From Cohnella thailandensis (GTDB lineage Bacteria > Bacillota > Bacilli > Paenibacillales > Paenibacillaceae): a stretch of DNA of 64,000 nucleotides. This document shows, piece by piece, positions 35,645 to 44,943 of the stretch. Numbering within the stretch: position 1 is the first letter of the stretch; each line of letters starts with the position of its first letter. The DNA lies in assembly GCF_014212135.1 (NCBI RefSeq), contig NZ_JACJVQ010000024.1, positions 186,001-250,000 on the forward strand. Reading direction: 5' to 3'. A model generated the notes under the pieces. That model made no database searches. It was not told the DNA's origin and saw only the letters and a list, made by a program, of their open reading frames with translations. Made by a program: the position numbers and the translations under genes.

Positions 35645-37015
35645 TTGAGCAATTACGAACAATATTTCGCCGGCAACCGGGAGGAGCACCTGAAGGAGCT
35701 GAAGGAATGGCTGTCCATTCCGAGCATCTCGGCCTTGTCCGAACATAAGAAAGACATCAATGCCGCCGCAAGCTGGCTTGCGGACGCCCTGAAGCGCGCG
35801 GGCATGGAGAAAGTAGAGATTCACGAGACGAAGGGCCACCCGATCGTCTACGCGGAGCGAATGAAGGCTCCCGGCCGCCCGACCGTTCTGATCTACGGCC
35901 ATTACGACGTCCAGCCCGTCGATCCGCTTAACTTATGGACGACGCCTCCGTTCGAGCCCGACATTCGCGACGGCAAGATCTATGCCCGCGGCGCGACGGA
36001 CGATAAGGGCCAGCTGTTCCTTCACGTGAAAGCGGTCGAAGCGATTCTCCGCCAGGAGGGCGAGCTTCCGCTTAACGTCAAGTTCTGCATCGAGGGAGAG
36101 GAAGAGATCTCCGGGGAGAGCCTGCCCGAGTTCCTCAAGGCGAACAAGGAGAAGCTGGCGGCGGACGCGGTCGTGATCTCCGACTCCTCGCTGCTGGAGC
36201 CGGGCAAGCCGTCGATCTGCACGGGGCTTCGCGGACTGTGCTCCCTGGAGGTCACGGTGTCGACGGCGAAGACCGACCTGCATTCCGGATTGTACGGCGG
36301 CGCGGTACCGAACGCGCTTCACGCTCTCGTCTCGCTGCTCGATTCGCTTCACGATAAGCAGGGACGGGTGACGGTCGAAGGCTTTTACGAAGGCGTGCCG
36401 GAACTGACGGAGCTGGAGAAGGAGGACCTGGCCAGCTACAATCCGGACGAGAAGAAGCTGGCGGCCGATCTGGGGCTGGATTCCTTGTACGGGGAAGAAG
36501 GCTACTCGTTCACCGAACGCACGGGCGCGAGACCGACTCTGGAGCTTAACGGCGTATGGGGCGGCTTCCAAGGCGAAGGAACGAAGACGGTCATTCCGAA
36601 GGAAGCGCACGCGAAGATCACGTGCCGCCTTGTCGGCAGCCAAGATCCGGAGAAGACGCTGGATCGGGTGGAGAGCCACCTGAAGGCTCATATCCAGCCG
36701 GGGGCTAACGTTCAAGTCGTACGGGGCGAGAGGGCGTTCGCCTTCACCTGCGACCCTTCCGATCCGATGCTGCAGCTCGCCGCGGATGCCTACGAGGAGG
36801 TATACGGCAAGCGCGCGGTATTCACGAAGGACGGAGGCTCGATTCCGGTCGTCGCCACCTTCTCGAACGTGCTTCGGGCTCCGGTCGTCATGATGGGCTT
36901 CGGCTTGCCGGACGAGAACCTGCACGCCCCGGACGAGCATCTGAATCTGGACAACTTCGACAAGGGCTTGATTACCCTGGTGAAGTATCTGCATAAGGCG
37001 GCTCAAGCGAAATAA
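35645..37015 (+). CDS. M20-family metallopeptidase (dipeptidase)
   Basis: The frame opens at GTG 35639, but AAGGGG at 35629-35635 is only a few bases from it; TTG 35645 (MSNYEQYF) has better spacing and is my choice. The 456-residue product has the M20 di-zinc site: His in YGHYDVQPVD, bridging Asp in RGATDDKGQ, Glu pair in IEGEEEISG, Asp in ISDSSLLEPG and the last His in LHAPDEHLNL. The lid domain contains DLHSGLYGG. It belongs to the branch of dipeptidases and carboxypeptidases that cleave unmodified dipeptides in the cytoplasm. It is followed closely by a GntR regulator. Confidence 0.92.
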   Translation: MSNYEQYFAGNREEHLKELKEWLSIPSISALSEHKKDINAAASWLADALKRAGMEKVEIHETKGHPIVYAERMKAPGRPTVLIYGHYDVQPVDPLNLWTTPPFEPDIRDGKIYARGATDDKGQLFLHVKAVEAILRQEGELPLNVKFCIEGEEEISGESLPEFLKANKEKLAADAVVISDSSLLEPGKPSICTGLRGLCSLEVTVSTAKTDLHSGLYGGAVPNALHALVSLLDSLHDKQGRVTVEGFYEGVPELTELEKEDLASYNPDEKKLAADLGLDSLYGEEGYSFTERTGARPTLELNGVWGGFQGEGTKTVIPKEAHAKITCRLVGSQDPEKTLDRVESHLKAHIQPGANVQVVRGERAFAFTCDPSDPMLQLAADAYEEVYGKRAVFTKDGGSIPVVATFSNVLRAPVVMMGFGLPDENLHAPDEHLNLDNFDKGLITLVKYLHKAAQAK

Positions 37016-37056
37016 AGGAGCGGCTATATTATCGGGAAGACGGGATCGGAGAGCTT

Positions 37057-37695
37057 ATGGTTAACCGGGTGGATTCGCACGAGTTCGGGGAGTCTCTTCC
37101 CCAACAGATTTACAAGCTGATCTTGAAGAAAATCATTGCCAAAGAGATCAAGGCGGGAGAGAAGATCGTCGAGGAGGATATCGCCCGCGAGCTGAACACG
37201 AGCCGCGCTCCCGTCCGCGAGGCGCTCTATTTGCTTCAAGTGGACGGCATCGTCGAACGGCTTCCGAGACGGGGAACCGTCGTCAAGTCGTTCTCGCAGA
37301 AGGAGATCGAGGAGTACAACCAGGTCGCGAAGGAGCTGCTCCATATCGCGGTCGATTACTCGCGCGGGAACTGGACCGAGCCGAACCGCGAACGGCTGGC
37401 GATCTACGCGAAGCAAGTCCAAGAGGCTTACGAGCGGAAGGACGTCATGGAATACGAGACGGTTGCGGGCTACATGCTTTTGTTTATCGTGCATGCGGCG
37501 GACAACAAGGCATTAGTCAGGCTCTATGAGACGGCCATGCATATTCTCGACGTGTTCGTTCAGGTTCGCTGGGACGAGGAGTCGATGCGAAGCTTCCACG
37601 CGCGGCTTAGCGACGTTCCCGTCGCGATTCTGGAATCGGACTTCGACAGGGCGAAGGAATCGATCGGCGAGGCGATGAAGCAAGGGATCCGATGA
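37057..37695 (+). CDS. GntR-family transcriptional regulator (FadR/FCD subfamily)
   Basis: ATG 37057 follows GGATCGGAGAG. The 212-residue product has an N-terminal winged helix (about 10-80: LPQQIYKLILKKIIAKEIK, then IARELNTSRAPVREALYLLQ, then PRRGTVV) and a helical effector domain of about 130 residues. This is the FadR/FCD layout, which binds small carboxylates or related effectors. It lies 41 bp after the dipeptidase gene and may share its transcript; it could also act on the sugar operon that begins 228 bp downstream. The effector is unknown. Confidence 0.88.
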   Translation: MVNRVDSHEFGESLPQQIYKLILKKIIAKEIKAGEKIVEEDIARELNTSRAPVREALYLLQVDGIVERLPRRGTVVKSFSQKEIEEYNQVAKELLHIAVDYSRGNWTEPNRERLAIYAKQVQEAYERKDVMEYETVAGYMLLFIVHAADNKALVRLYETAMHILDVFVQVRWDEESMRSFHARLSDVPVAILESDFDRAKESIGEAMKQGIR

Positions 37696-37773
37696 CGGAG
37701 CATAGAGACTGGATAGCAACGGATAAGGGCGGCAGCGCGGAGTCGAGGCCGCCCTCCTTAGCTTCTTGTTAGA

Positions 37774-37788
37774 TTGCAAACGCTTACC
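37774..37788 (+). promoter_or_regulatory. cre-like site upstream of the second sugar operon
   Basis: TTGCAAACGCTTACC fits the cre consensus with two mismatches. It lies about 135 bp before the membrane AraC gene and shares the core AAACGCTTACC with a second site at 40356 ahead of the binding-protein gene of the same locus. Confidence 0.4.
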
Positions 37789-37818
37789 TAGTTCTAAGGC
37801 TGCGATTTAAACCTGGTC

Positions 37819-37837
37819 TTGTCAACTTTGCTGACAA
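37819..37837. promoter_or_regulatory. inverted repeat, possible operator
   Basis: TTGTCA-N7-TGACAA is a perfect 6-bp inverted repeat, and TGTGTCAATAT follows at once. It lies 86 bp before the membrane AraC gene and could be an operator for that protein or the upstream GntR regulator. Evidence is only symmetry and position. Confidence 0.3.
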
Positions 37838-37922
37838 TGTGTCAATATAGGAGCTAACTGTCGAGAGTTTCTCGTTCGGAAGAGAGACCGCACCGGGGCG
37901 TCGACATCGTGGGGGGATACGA

Positions 37923-40154
37923 ATGAATCGCAACTGGTTTACACGGATGCTGCTGTCCTATGTACCCGCTTTCTTTATTCTCTCCGCTTTCCTCTTCTTC
38001 GTCTTTTTTAAGATTCTTAGCGACAACAATAGAGAGGCTGCCGCCCGTTCGAACGATTACGTCGCGAAGCAGGCCCAGCTCATCATCGATTCCTCCCTGG
38101 CGGCTCTCGACCAGAAGATTACGCTGGAGATGCTGCGGAATCGGACGATTATCGATTATTTCACCGAACCGTCCGTGCAGGATTTGACCCTTCAGGTCAG
38201 CGTCATGAACGTGCTCGCGGAGCTTAAGATCGCCAACCCGTTAATCCACTCTATCTACATGTTCCGGACCAAGGATAACACGGTTCTGAACATGAGCACG
38301 ACCTATTCTCTCGATCAATACCCTGACGCTCCGTTCATTCAGTCGATTCTTCGGTCTCCGAACAGCAAGTGGTCGGATCTGCGCGCGTACCGGGAGCTCT
38401 CTTCGGAGTCGGGAACGCCGGTCGTCACGCTTACCCGAAGCGTGACGGTGTTCTCGGACCGTTACGGCTTGATCGTCGTTAACGTGAACGCGTCGTCCCT
38501 CCAATCGCTGGTGAGGGAGATGTACGACCCGGCCGCGACCCGGCTGCATCTGCGCGACCGGAACGGCAACGATCTGTTCGCCGCTTCGACGGATATGTCC
38601 GCGGAATCGGCCGAGAAGCCGGCCATGGCTTCCACGGCAGCCTCCGACTACACCGGCTGGCGGCTCGTCAGCGAGCTTAAGGATGGCAAGGCCATTCATT
38701 TTCTTAACTCGCTGTTTGACGTGTGGTTCGTGCTAGGCGTCGTCGTCTGTCTTGCCGCATTATTATGGATCGTGTTCATGACCCGCCAGAACTACCAGCC
38801 GATCCGCAAGCTGGTGGCGCAGCTAAGGAATTATTCCGCGGAGGAGCGGACGACGGAGACCGCGGGATTCTCGGGGGAGTTCCACTTCATCAATTCGGCT
38901 CTCGAGAACATGATCAATCAGAACATTCGCTTTCAGTCGCAGCTTCAGGACGATCTCAAGGTCAAAAGGAACTTCTTCATGTACGAGCTGCTGGAGGGAA
39001 TGCGTCAGGTTCGTTCGGAAGAGTGGGCCGAGGAGGCCGGCAAGCACGGGTGGCCGGAGTCGTTCGGCAAAGCCAGGGTCGTCGTTCTGGAGATCGATCA
39101 TTTCGCGGATTGGCGCCGGACCTACACGCAGGAAGAGCAGGACTCGTGGAAAAGAGAGATCGAGAGCATCGTGGCGGACCAAGTGGAGAAGGAGGGCGGC
39201 GAATACCGGGCCTGGCAGCTCTGGACCGCCTCGAGCCAGCTTACGGTCATTCTGATGAGCCCGTCGGCGAGCCCCGATTCCGATGATCCACAGATCGTCG
39301 GAAGATGGCACGAGCGCATTCGCGCGGAGATCCCGTTCGAGCTGACGATAGGCCTCGGAGAACCGGTGGAGCATCCCGACAACATTCACGACGCTTGCCA
39401 GGAGGCGCTCGAAGCGCTTCAATACAAGGCGGTCGACGGCGGCAACCGGATTCTGGCTTATTCCGCGGCGAAACCGGCCGGGGAACGGGCCTTCGGCTAC
39501 CTGAAGCAGGCCGAGACGGTCGCCGAGCATCTGCGGCTGTCGGATGCCAAGTGGAGGGTGGAATTGCGTTCGCTGTTCAGGCAGCTGGAAGCCGACCGTC
39601 AGCCTCGCGAGGATATCGGGCAGGTGCTAAGCTATCTGCTGTTCCACTTGAACAAAGCGATCGATGGCATGGGTGAGGAGCACCAGAGGTCTTGGGCATC
39701 CGACATCCTGCCCGCCCTGCATAGAACCTTGAGCGAAGCGGAGATGCTTAAAGAGATCTCCGCCGCCTTCTTCGAGGCGCTGGAACGGTTCGAGGAGCGG
39801 AAGGAGAACGCCAGGAACTCGCGGTCCCAAGGCTCCGCCATCAAGGAAGTCAAAGAGTACATCGAGAGGGAGTTCGCCAACCCCGACCTGTCTCTCGATT
39901 ATCTGAGCGAGAAATTCGGCATCAGCGGCAAATATTTGAGCCGGTTGTTCAAGGAGGAATTCGGGCTCAAATTCGTCGATTTCCTGATCGATCTCCGAAT
40001 CAAGGAAGCCCTTAGGCTTCTGACCGAGACGAGCGACTCCGTGCAGGACATCGCGGAGCGGCTTGGCTACAGCAGCCCGATCTCCTTCGCGCGAACGTTC
40101 AAGAAGATCGTCGGCATGCCTCCAAACGATTATCGCAAAGAATACCAAGCTTAA
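37923..40154 (+). CDS. membrane-bound AraC-family regulator of the second sugar operon
   Basis: ATG 37923 follows GGGGGGATAC. The 743-residue protein has a membrane helix (about 9-31), an extracellular sensor region (about 32-262, cache-like by layout), a second helix (about 266-288), a cytoplasmic linker and an AraC double helix-turn-helix at the end (about 645-741: DLSLDYLSEKFGISGKYLSRLF, then SSPISFARTFKKIVGMPPNDY). It is built like the regulator at 14133 and presumably senses an extracellular sugar. A terminator follows, then the binding protein, permease and dehydrogenase genes it probably controls. Confidence 0.9.
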   Translation: MNRNWFTRMLLSYVPAFFILSAFLFFVFFKILSDNNREAAARSNDYVAKQAQLIIDSSLAALDQKITLEMLRNRTIIDYFTEPSVQDLTLQVSVMNVLAELKIANPLIHSIYMFRTKDNTVLNMSTTYSLDQYPDAPFIQSILRSPNSKWSDLRAYRELSSESGTPVVTLTRSVTVFSDRYGLIVVNVNASSLQSLVREMYDPAATRLHLRDRNGNDLFAASTDMSAESAEKPAMASTAASDYTGWRLVSELKDGKAIHFLNSLFDVWFVLGVVVCLAALLWIVFMTRQNYQPIRKLVAQLRNYSAEERTTETAGFSGEFHFINSALENMINQNIRFQSQLQDDLKVKRNFFMYELLEGMRQVRSEEWAEEAGKHGWPESFGKARVVVLEIDHFADWRRTYTQEEQDSWKREIESIVADQVEKEGGEYRAWQLWTASSQLTVILMSPSASPDSDDPQIVGRWHERIRAEIPFELTIGLGEPVEHPDNIHDACQEALEALQYKAVDGGNRILAYSAAKPAGERAFGYLKQAETVAEHLRLSDAKWRVELRSLFRQLEADRQPREDIGQVLSYLLFHLNKAIDGMGEEHQRSWASDILPALHRTLSEAEMLKEISAAFFEALERFEERKENARNSRSQGSAIKEVKEYIEREFANPDLSLDYLSEKFGISGKYLSRLFKEEFGLKFVDFLIDLRIKEALRLLTETSDSVQDIAERLGYSSPISFARTFKKIVGMPPNDYRKEYQA

Positions 40155-40167
40155 ATCGAACCGATCG

Positions 40168-40208
40168 CAACCCGATTACGCGCCGCCGAGCGCGCGGTCG
40201 GGTTGTTT
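40168..40208 (+). terminator. terminator after the AraC regulator gene
   Basis: Stem CAACCCGA / TCGGGTTG at 40168-40175 and 40198-40205 with a GC-rich inner region, followed by TTTGT. It isolates the regulator from the binding-protein gene. Confidence 0.75.
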
Positions 40209-40355
40209 GTCTAGATGCGTTCGCTTGCGCGGAACGCAGGCGGAACAAGGCTTAGGGCGCCGTAGAAAAAAATTGGCCGGTAGAGAAAAGTTTGTTGCGG
40301 GACGGAGTTGCGAAATGTCGGACGGCATGGCGGATGTGATGAATAGTAACGCCGG

Positions 40356-40369
40356 AAAAACGCTTACCA
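40356..40369 (+). promoter_or_regulatory. weak cre-like site in the 355-bp region before the binding-protein gene
   Basis: AAAAACGCTTACCA fits cre at 11 of 14 positions and shares the core AAACGCTTACC with the site at 37774. Apart from the terminator and this site I see nothing gene-like in 40155-40509; a short open frame at 40063-40389 lacks a ribosome site. Confidence 0.3.
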
Positions 40370-40509
40370 TGACGCAAATGTTCCTTTAGGTTCGGCCAGG
40401 CGAAAAGTGTTTGTTGTTCCTCCGGCGGCTCGACGGTTTAATTAGGGCATGACTTGGCGGCGATGCGGCCGGTCACAATACGGTTTCCCAGAAAAGGAGA
40501 GTCAGAGGA

Positions 40510-41892
40510 ATGGCACAGAGAAGCGCAAGGAAATGGACGATGGCCGTCGCGGCCGGATTGCTCGGAGCAACCGCGCTGACGGGTTGCTCGAACGGATCTT
40601 CGGATTCGAACTCTTCGGCGAACGGCGCAAGCGGAACGGAGAAGATCAAGCTGTCGTTCGAAACCTCCGTATACGCGGAGGCCCCGCACAAGAAAGCGAT
40701 CGATGCCCTGATTCAGAAGTACAACGAAGCGAATCCGAACGTGGAGATCACGGTTCACGGAACGGACTACGAGAACTTCTGGGACAAGCTGACGACCGAG
40801 ATCATCGCGGGGACCCAAGGGGACATCGTGCAGGTGTACCCGGAGAATATTGCGACCTACAACGCTCTTCAAGGAGATCAAGGCGCCTTCGTGAACCTGG
40901 ACGACAAGATCAAGGGAACCGATCTGGAGACCGGTCTGGTCGGCCAAGACCTGAGCAAAGTAAACGGCTCTTATTATGCGTTGTCCAGTTACGCGTGGGG
41001 CTCGACCGGCATCTTCTACCGGAAGTCGCTGTTCCAGCAAGCCGGCATCGACCCGGCATCGATTCGGACGCTGGACGACTTCAAGGCGGCGGCCATCAAG
41101 CTGGGCATGGACACGAACGGCGACGGCACGATGGACCAATACGGGTTCTCCAGCGTCGTCGGCTCCCATCCGTTCGTCTCGTCGGAATGGTACCGCCTCG
41201 TGGCCCGTCCGGTATCGGGCGGCGTCTTCTTCGGCGACGGGGAAGCCGGACCTTATACGGCGGATCGCATCAACGTCAATTCCCCGGCTAACGTATGGGC
41301 GGCCGAGTGGTGGCAGGATCTGATGGAGAACCCGCAGGCGACTCCTCCCGGAACCCGCGACAAGAAGGTAAGCCGCGAGATGTTCTGGAACGGCCAAGCC
41401 GCCATGGTGATGGACGGCCCTTGGTTCATCGGGATGACGAAGGAGCGCGACGAGTCTCTGATGGACGATCTCGGCTTGATCGCCCAGCCGTCCGTCGTGT
41501 ACGAAGGCCAAACGTACCAGCCGAACCCGCACAACTATCCGCTCGTCTCGATGATTTCGAAGAACAGCAAGCACCAGGAAGAGGCATGGAAGTTCATCGA
41601 GTGGATGGCTTCCCCCGAAGCCCAGGAGATTATCTCCGGGTCCGGCATGATTCCGAGCAGCAAGGCTTACGCGGGAACGGAAGCTTACGCGCAAGAGAAT
41701 CCGCTGGCCGCCCAGTTCTTCGACTTCCAGAACAACGCGTACGCGCCGGCCGTCATGGATCCGCCGATCGCCGAGCTCGGCACGCTGAACCAAATCCTGA
41801 TCAACGCCGCGCAGGACATGTTCGTCGCCAAGCAAGACGCGCAGACCGTGCTGGACAAAGCGGCGGACGAGATGAAGAAAGCCATGAACTAA
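40510..41892 (+). CDS. sugar ABC importer, extracellular binding lipoprotein
   Basis: ATG 40510 follows AAAAGGAGAG. The lipobox LTGC puts the acylated residue at Cys26. The 460-residue family 1 binding protein has VEITVHGTDYENFWDKLTTE, GSTGIFYRKSLFQQAGIDP and the C-terminal hinge region FIEWMASPEAQEI. It would deliver a mono- or oligosaccharide to the two permeases encoded next. With a Gfo/Idh/MocA dehydrogenase and an epimerase in the same operon, the substrate may be an unusual or oxidised sugar. Confidence 0.92.
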   Translation: MAQRSARKWTMAVAAGLLGATALTGCSNGSSDSNSSANGASGTEKIKLSFETSVYAEAPHKKAIDALIQKYNEANPNVEITVHGTDYENFWDKLTTEIIAGTQGDIVQVYPENIATYNALQGDQGAFVNLDDKIKGTDLETGLVGQDLSKVNGSYYALSSYAWGSTGIFYRKSLFQQAGIDPASIRTLDDFKAAAIKLGMDTNGDGTMDQYGFSSVVGSHPFVSSEWYRLVARPVSGGVFFGDGEAGPYTADRINVNSPANVWAAEWWQDLMENPQATPPGTRDKKVSREMFWNGQAAMVMDGPWFIGMTKERDESLMDDLGLIAQPSVVYEGQTYQPNPHNYPLVSMISKNSKHQEEAWKFIEWMASPEAQEIISGSGMIPSSKAYAGTEAYAQENPLAAQFFDFQNNAYAPAVMDPPIAELGTLNQILINAAQDMFVAKQDAQTVLDKAADEMKKAMN

Positions 41893-41962
41893 GACGGTTC
41901 GGCGATCCGGCGGCCGGTCGGCCGCCGCCGGATCGTTCGGCCAAGGAAGGAGGAGGAAGGGA

Positions 41963-42934
41963 ATGAACAACCAAGAAGCGAGTCTTAAGCAACCTTCCTT
42001 GAATCAAGCTCCCCCCGCGGAGAGAAGGGGCTTCTGGCGCTCGGAGCTCCGCAGGCTGAAGAACAATCGGGCGGCCTATCTGTTCATCGCGCCGCTGGCG
42101 CTCGTGATCGGACTCGTGCTGCTTTACCCGATTCTGAAGGCGGCACTGATGAGCTTTCAATACTGGATGGTGGCCAAGCCTATCCCGGAAGGACATCCTT
42201 TCGTCGGGCTGGACAATTACGCGGCCGTGCTCGACTCGGGCTATTTTCTCAAATCGCTCGGCATTACGTTCCTGTATATCCTGGTTACGGTCGTCCTCCG
42301 GTTCGCGCTCGGGATGGCTGCCGCCGTGCTGCTGAACATTCCGTTCAAGGGAAGAGGGCTGGTGCGGGCGCTGGTCATCATTCCGTGGGCGATCCCCGAA
42401 GTGGTGACGTGCCTCGTCTTTATCCTTATGTACGATTATCAATACGGCGTCATTAACGATTTGCTGCTTAAGATGAATATTCTGTCCAACCCGGTGGCGT
42501 ATTTGGGAGAATCCGATACCGCCTTGTGGGCGGCCATGTTCGTTAACGTGTGGAAGGGCTTTCCTTTTGCGGGCATCATGCTTCTCGCCGGTCTTCAAGG
42601 CATCCCCAAGAGCCTGTATGAAGCAGCCAGCATCGACGGGGCGTCCGGTTGGAGGAAGTTCGTCAGCGTCACGATGCCTTCGCTGAAGCCGGTGTCGGTC
42701 ATCGTATTCCTGCTTCTCGTCATCTGGACGATCAAGGATTTCGGCATCGTCTACGTCCTGACCGGGGGCGGGCCAAGCCGGGTGACGGAGATTCTGACGA
42801 TCTTCATCTACCGCGCGGGCTTCAAGTCGTTCGATTTCGGCCTGGCTTCCGCAGCGGGAATGTTCCTGCTGGTCATCTCGGTCGTCTTCACGGTTCTTTA
42901 CATGAAGGCGACGAAGGCGGGTGAATCGGCTTGA
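41963..42934 (+). CDS. sugar ABC importer, permease subunit 1 (MalF/UgpA-like)
   Basis: ATG 41963 follows AAGGAGGAGGAAGGG. The 323-residue product starts with a polar cytoplasmic stretch of about 40 residues, has six membrane segments and the EAA loop YEAASIDGASGWRKFVSV near residue 218. It begins 70 bp after the binding protein and its stop overlaps the start of the second permease, so the two are coupled. No ATPase gene follows, again implying a shared one elsewhere. Confidence 0.92.
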   Translation: MNNQEASLKQPSLNQAPPAERRGFWRSELRRLKNNRAAYLFIAPLALVIGLVLLYPILKAALMSFQYWMVAKPIPEGHPFVGLDNYAAVLDSGYFLKSLGITFLYILVTVVLRFALGMAAAVLLNIPFKGRGLVRALVIIPWAIPEVVTCLVFILMYDYQYGVINDLLLKMNILSNPVAYLGESDTALWAAMFVNVWKGFPFAGIMLLAGLQGIPKSLYEAASIDGASGWRKFVSVTMPSLKPVSVIVFLLLVIWTIKDFGIVYVLTGGGPSRVTEILTIFIYRAGFKSFDFGLASAAGMFLLVISVVFTVLYMKATKAGESA

Positions 42935-43767
42935 GAACGAAGAATATGCCGCTCGTCTATATCGCAGCCGTTCTTTTATCCTTGTTCGCCGTCGCTCCGT
43001 TCATCTGGATGATCCTGACGTCCATTAAGCCGCAGGCCGAGATTTACAGCAAACCGCTCTCCTATCTGCCGAACGAGCTGAACCTGCAAGGCTACAAGAG
43101 CATGCTCGACGTTCGCGCGGACGCGAATCTGAACTTCATCCAATGGTTCAAGAACACGGCGTTCGTCTCGCTGCTGACGACCGTGCTGTCCTTGGTCGTC
43201 TCTGCGTTGGGCGGCTATGCGATGTCCCGGTTCCGCTTCCGGGGGCGCATGACGGTCGGCTACGTCATCCTTCTGACCCAGATGCTGCCGGGATCGCTGC
43301 TCATCATTCCGCTCTACCTGATCATGAAGGATTATCACCTGCTGAATTCCTATTTCGGGCTCGTCATCGCCTATGCGACCGTCGCGGTTCCATTCTGCAC
43401 GTGGATGCTGAAAGGCTACTTCGACAGCGTCTCCACGGCGATCGACGAAGCGGCGAGCATCGATGGCGCCGGCCGCTGGACGACGTTCGTGAAGGTCATC
43501 CTGCCGCTTACGCTGCCCGGTCTCGTCGTCACGGCCGTCTTCTCGTTCCTGACCAGCTGGAACGAATTCATGTTCGCTCAGACGTTCATTACCGATTACG
43601 ATAAGTGGACTCTTTCGGTCGGAATCGCGAGCTTCCAAGGCCAGTATGTCGTGAACTGGGACTACCTGATGGCGGGCTCCGTCTTGACGACGCTGCCTAT
43701 CGTCATCGCGTTCTGGCTGCTGCAGAAGCACCTTGTCAGCGGGATGACGGCGGGAGCGGTCAAGTAA
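42931..43767 (+). CDS. sugar ABC importer, permease subunit 2 (MalG/UgpE-like)
   Basis: The start is TTG 42931, overlapping the previous stop (TTGA); ATG 42946 is an alternative. The product of about 278 residues has six membrane segments and the EAA loop DEAASIDGAGRWTTFVKV near residue 171. The string TSWNEFMFAQTFI and the end VSGMTAGAVK are typical of the second CUT1 permease. A degenerate 16-bp tandem repeat lies between it and the next gene. Confidence 0.92.
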   Translation: MRTKNMPLVYIAAVLLSLFAVAPFIWMILTSIKPQAEIYSKPLSYLPNELNLQGYKSMLDVRADANLNFIQWFKNTAFVSLLTTVLSLVVSALGGYAMSRFRFRGRMTVGYVILLTQMLPGSLLIIPLYLIMKDYHLLNSYFGLVIAYATVAVPFCTWMLKGYFDSVSTAIDEAASIDGAGRWTTFVKVILPLTLPGLVVTAVFSFLTSWNEFMFAQTFITDYDKWTLSVGIASFQGQYVVNWDYLMAGSVLTTLPIVIAFWLLQKHLVSGMTAGAVK

Positions 43768-43793
43768 GGGCGGACGATTCGATCCAACGCTAA

Positions 43794-43888
43794 CCTAGAT
43801 CATTACAAGCCTAGATCAATGCGAGCAAAGATCAATACGAGCCTAGATCATGCGAACTTAGAGAAGCATTAGCCTAGAGAAATATTAA
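43794..43888. repeat. degenerate 16-bp tandem repeat
   Basis: About six consecutive units of roughly 16 bp lie end to end: CCTAGATCATTACAAG, CCTAGATCAATGCGAG, CAAAGATCAATACGAG, CCTAGATCATGCGAAC and two more diverged copies. The stretch is AT-rich against GC-rich surroundings. It occupies the space between the permease and dehydrogenase genes. Confidence 0.8.
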
Positions 43889-43897
43889 CCCGGTTAA
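43885..43897. promoter_or_regulatory. perfect palindrome ahead of the dehydrogenase gene
   Basis: TTAACC-C-GGTTAA is a perfect 6-bp inverted repeat 36 bp before the start codon and just ahead of the ribosome site. It could be an operator. Evidence is symmetry and position only. Confidence 0.3.
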
Positions 43898-43932
43898 AAT
43901 CTAACTTAGTGAAGTCAAAGGAGATTCAATCG

Positions 43933-44943
43933 ATGAATCCTATCAAATTCGGCATCGTCGGAATGGGCATTCGCGGTTCTCTATTCGCGGACACGCTGCT
44001 TCAGAATCCTTACGCGGAGCTGGTCGCCGTCAGCGACGCGTTCGAATCGACCCTGACCAGAAGCAAGGATAAGTATGGAGTGCCCGGCTATCCGCACGTG
44101 AAAGAGATGCTGGAGAAGGAGAAGCTGGACGCGCTCGTCATCGCGACCCCGGACTTCCTGCATCGGGAGCCCGTCATGCTCGCCGCCGAGCACGGCGTAC
44201 ACTTCATGGTGGAGAAGCCGTTCTCCACAAGCGTCGAGGAAGCGGAAGAGATGCGCGAGGCCGTAGGCCGATCCGGCGTCAAATGCATGGTCGCCTTCGA
44301 GAACCGGTGGAACTCGCCGTTCGTTGCGGTGAAGCAGGCGGTGAAGAACGGCGAGATCGGGGACATCCTGACGATCAACTCCCGGCTTAACGACACGATC
44401 TACGTGCCGACCCAGATGCTGAAGTGGTCCAAAGGCTCTTCGCCGGGCTGGTTCTTGCTTCCTCACGCAACGGATATCGCGCTGTGGTTAAAGGAGACGG
44501 CGAAGCCGGTGAGCGTTTACGCGGTCGGAACGAAGAAGAAGCTGGCCGGAATGGGCATCGACACCTATGATTCGATCCAATCCGTCGTCAGCTTCGACGA
44601 CGGAACGCATGCGACATTCACGACCAGTTGGGTGCTTCCGGAATCGATGCCGCTGATCTACGACTTCAAGTACGAGATAATCGGCGACAACGGAGCTCTC
44701 TACGTCGACCTGTCCGACCAGATGGTTCGCAAGGCCGGCGGCGCCTACAGCCACGTTCATACGCTGGGAACGCCGATCAACGGGCAGTTCACGTCCGCGC
44801 CGAGCTATATGCTGAATGCGTTCGTCGACCATGTCCGGCTCGATACGGTTCCGGAATCGGGGGCGGAAGCCGGCCTTCTCAACACGAAGCTGGTCGACGC
44901 CATTCACCGGTCGGTCGTCACCGGTCAACCGGAGAAGCTGTAA
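43933..44943 (+). CDS. Gfo/Idh/MocA-family NAD(P)-dependent sugar dehydrogenase
   Basis: ATG 43933 (MNPIKFGIVGMG) follows AAAGGAG; the frame is open from 43909 but the site favours 43933. The 336-residue product has the Rossmann motif GIVGMGIRGS, the conserved VEKPFS of the family in which Lys is catalytic, and a C-terminal alpha/beta domain with HATDIALWL carrying the catalytic-site His. The family oxidises or reduces sugars, inositols and their derivatives in the cytoplasm. The stop codon overlaps the start of the epimerase-like gene (TAATG), so both act on the same imported sugar, by inference. Confidence 0.92.
   Translation: MNPIKFGIVGMGIRGSLFADTLLQNPYAELVAVSDAFESTLTRSKDKYGVPGYPHVKEMLEKEKLDALVIATPDFLHREPVMLAAEHGVHFMVEKPFSTSVEEAEEMREAVGRSGVKCMVAFENRWNSPFVAVKQAVKNGEIGDILTINSRLNDTIYVPTQMLKWSKGSSPGWFLLPHATDIALWLKETAKPVSVYAVGTKKKLAGMGIDTYDSIQSVVSFDDGTHATFTTSWVLPESMPLIYDFKYEIIGDNGALYVDLSDQMVRKAGGAYSHVHTLGTPINGQFTSAPSYMLNAFVDHVRLDTVPESGAEAGLLNTKLVDAIHRSVVTGQPEKL

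Noticed and set aside
40063-40389. Short open frame after the membrane AraC gene
   Set aside because: It overlaps the end of the AraC gene and its terminator, lacks a ribosome site and has no recognisable sequence.
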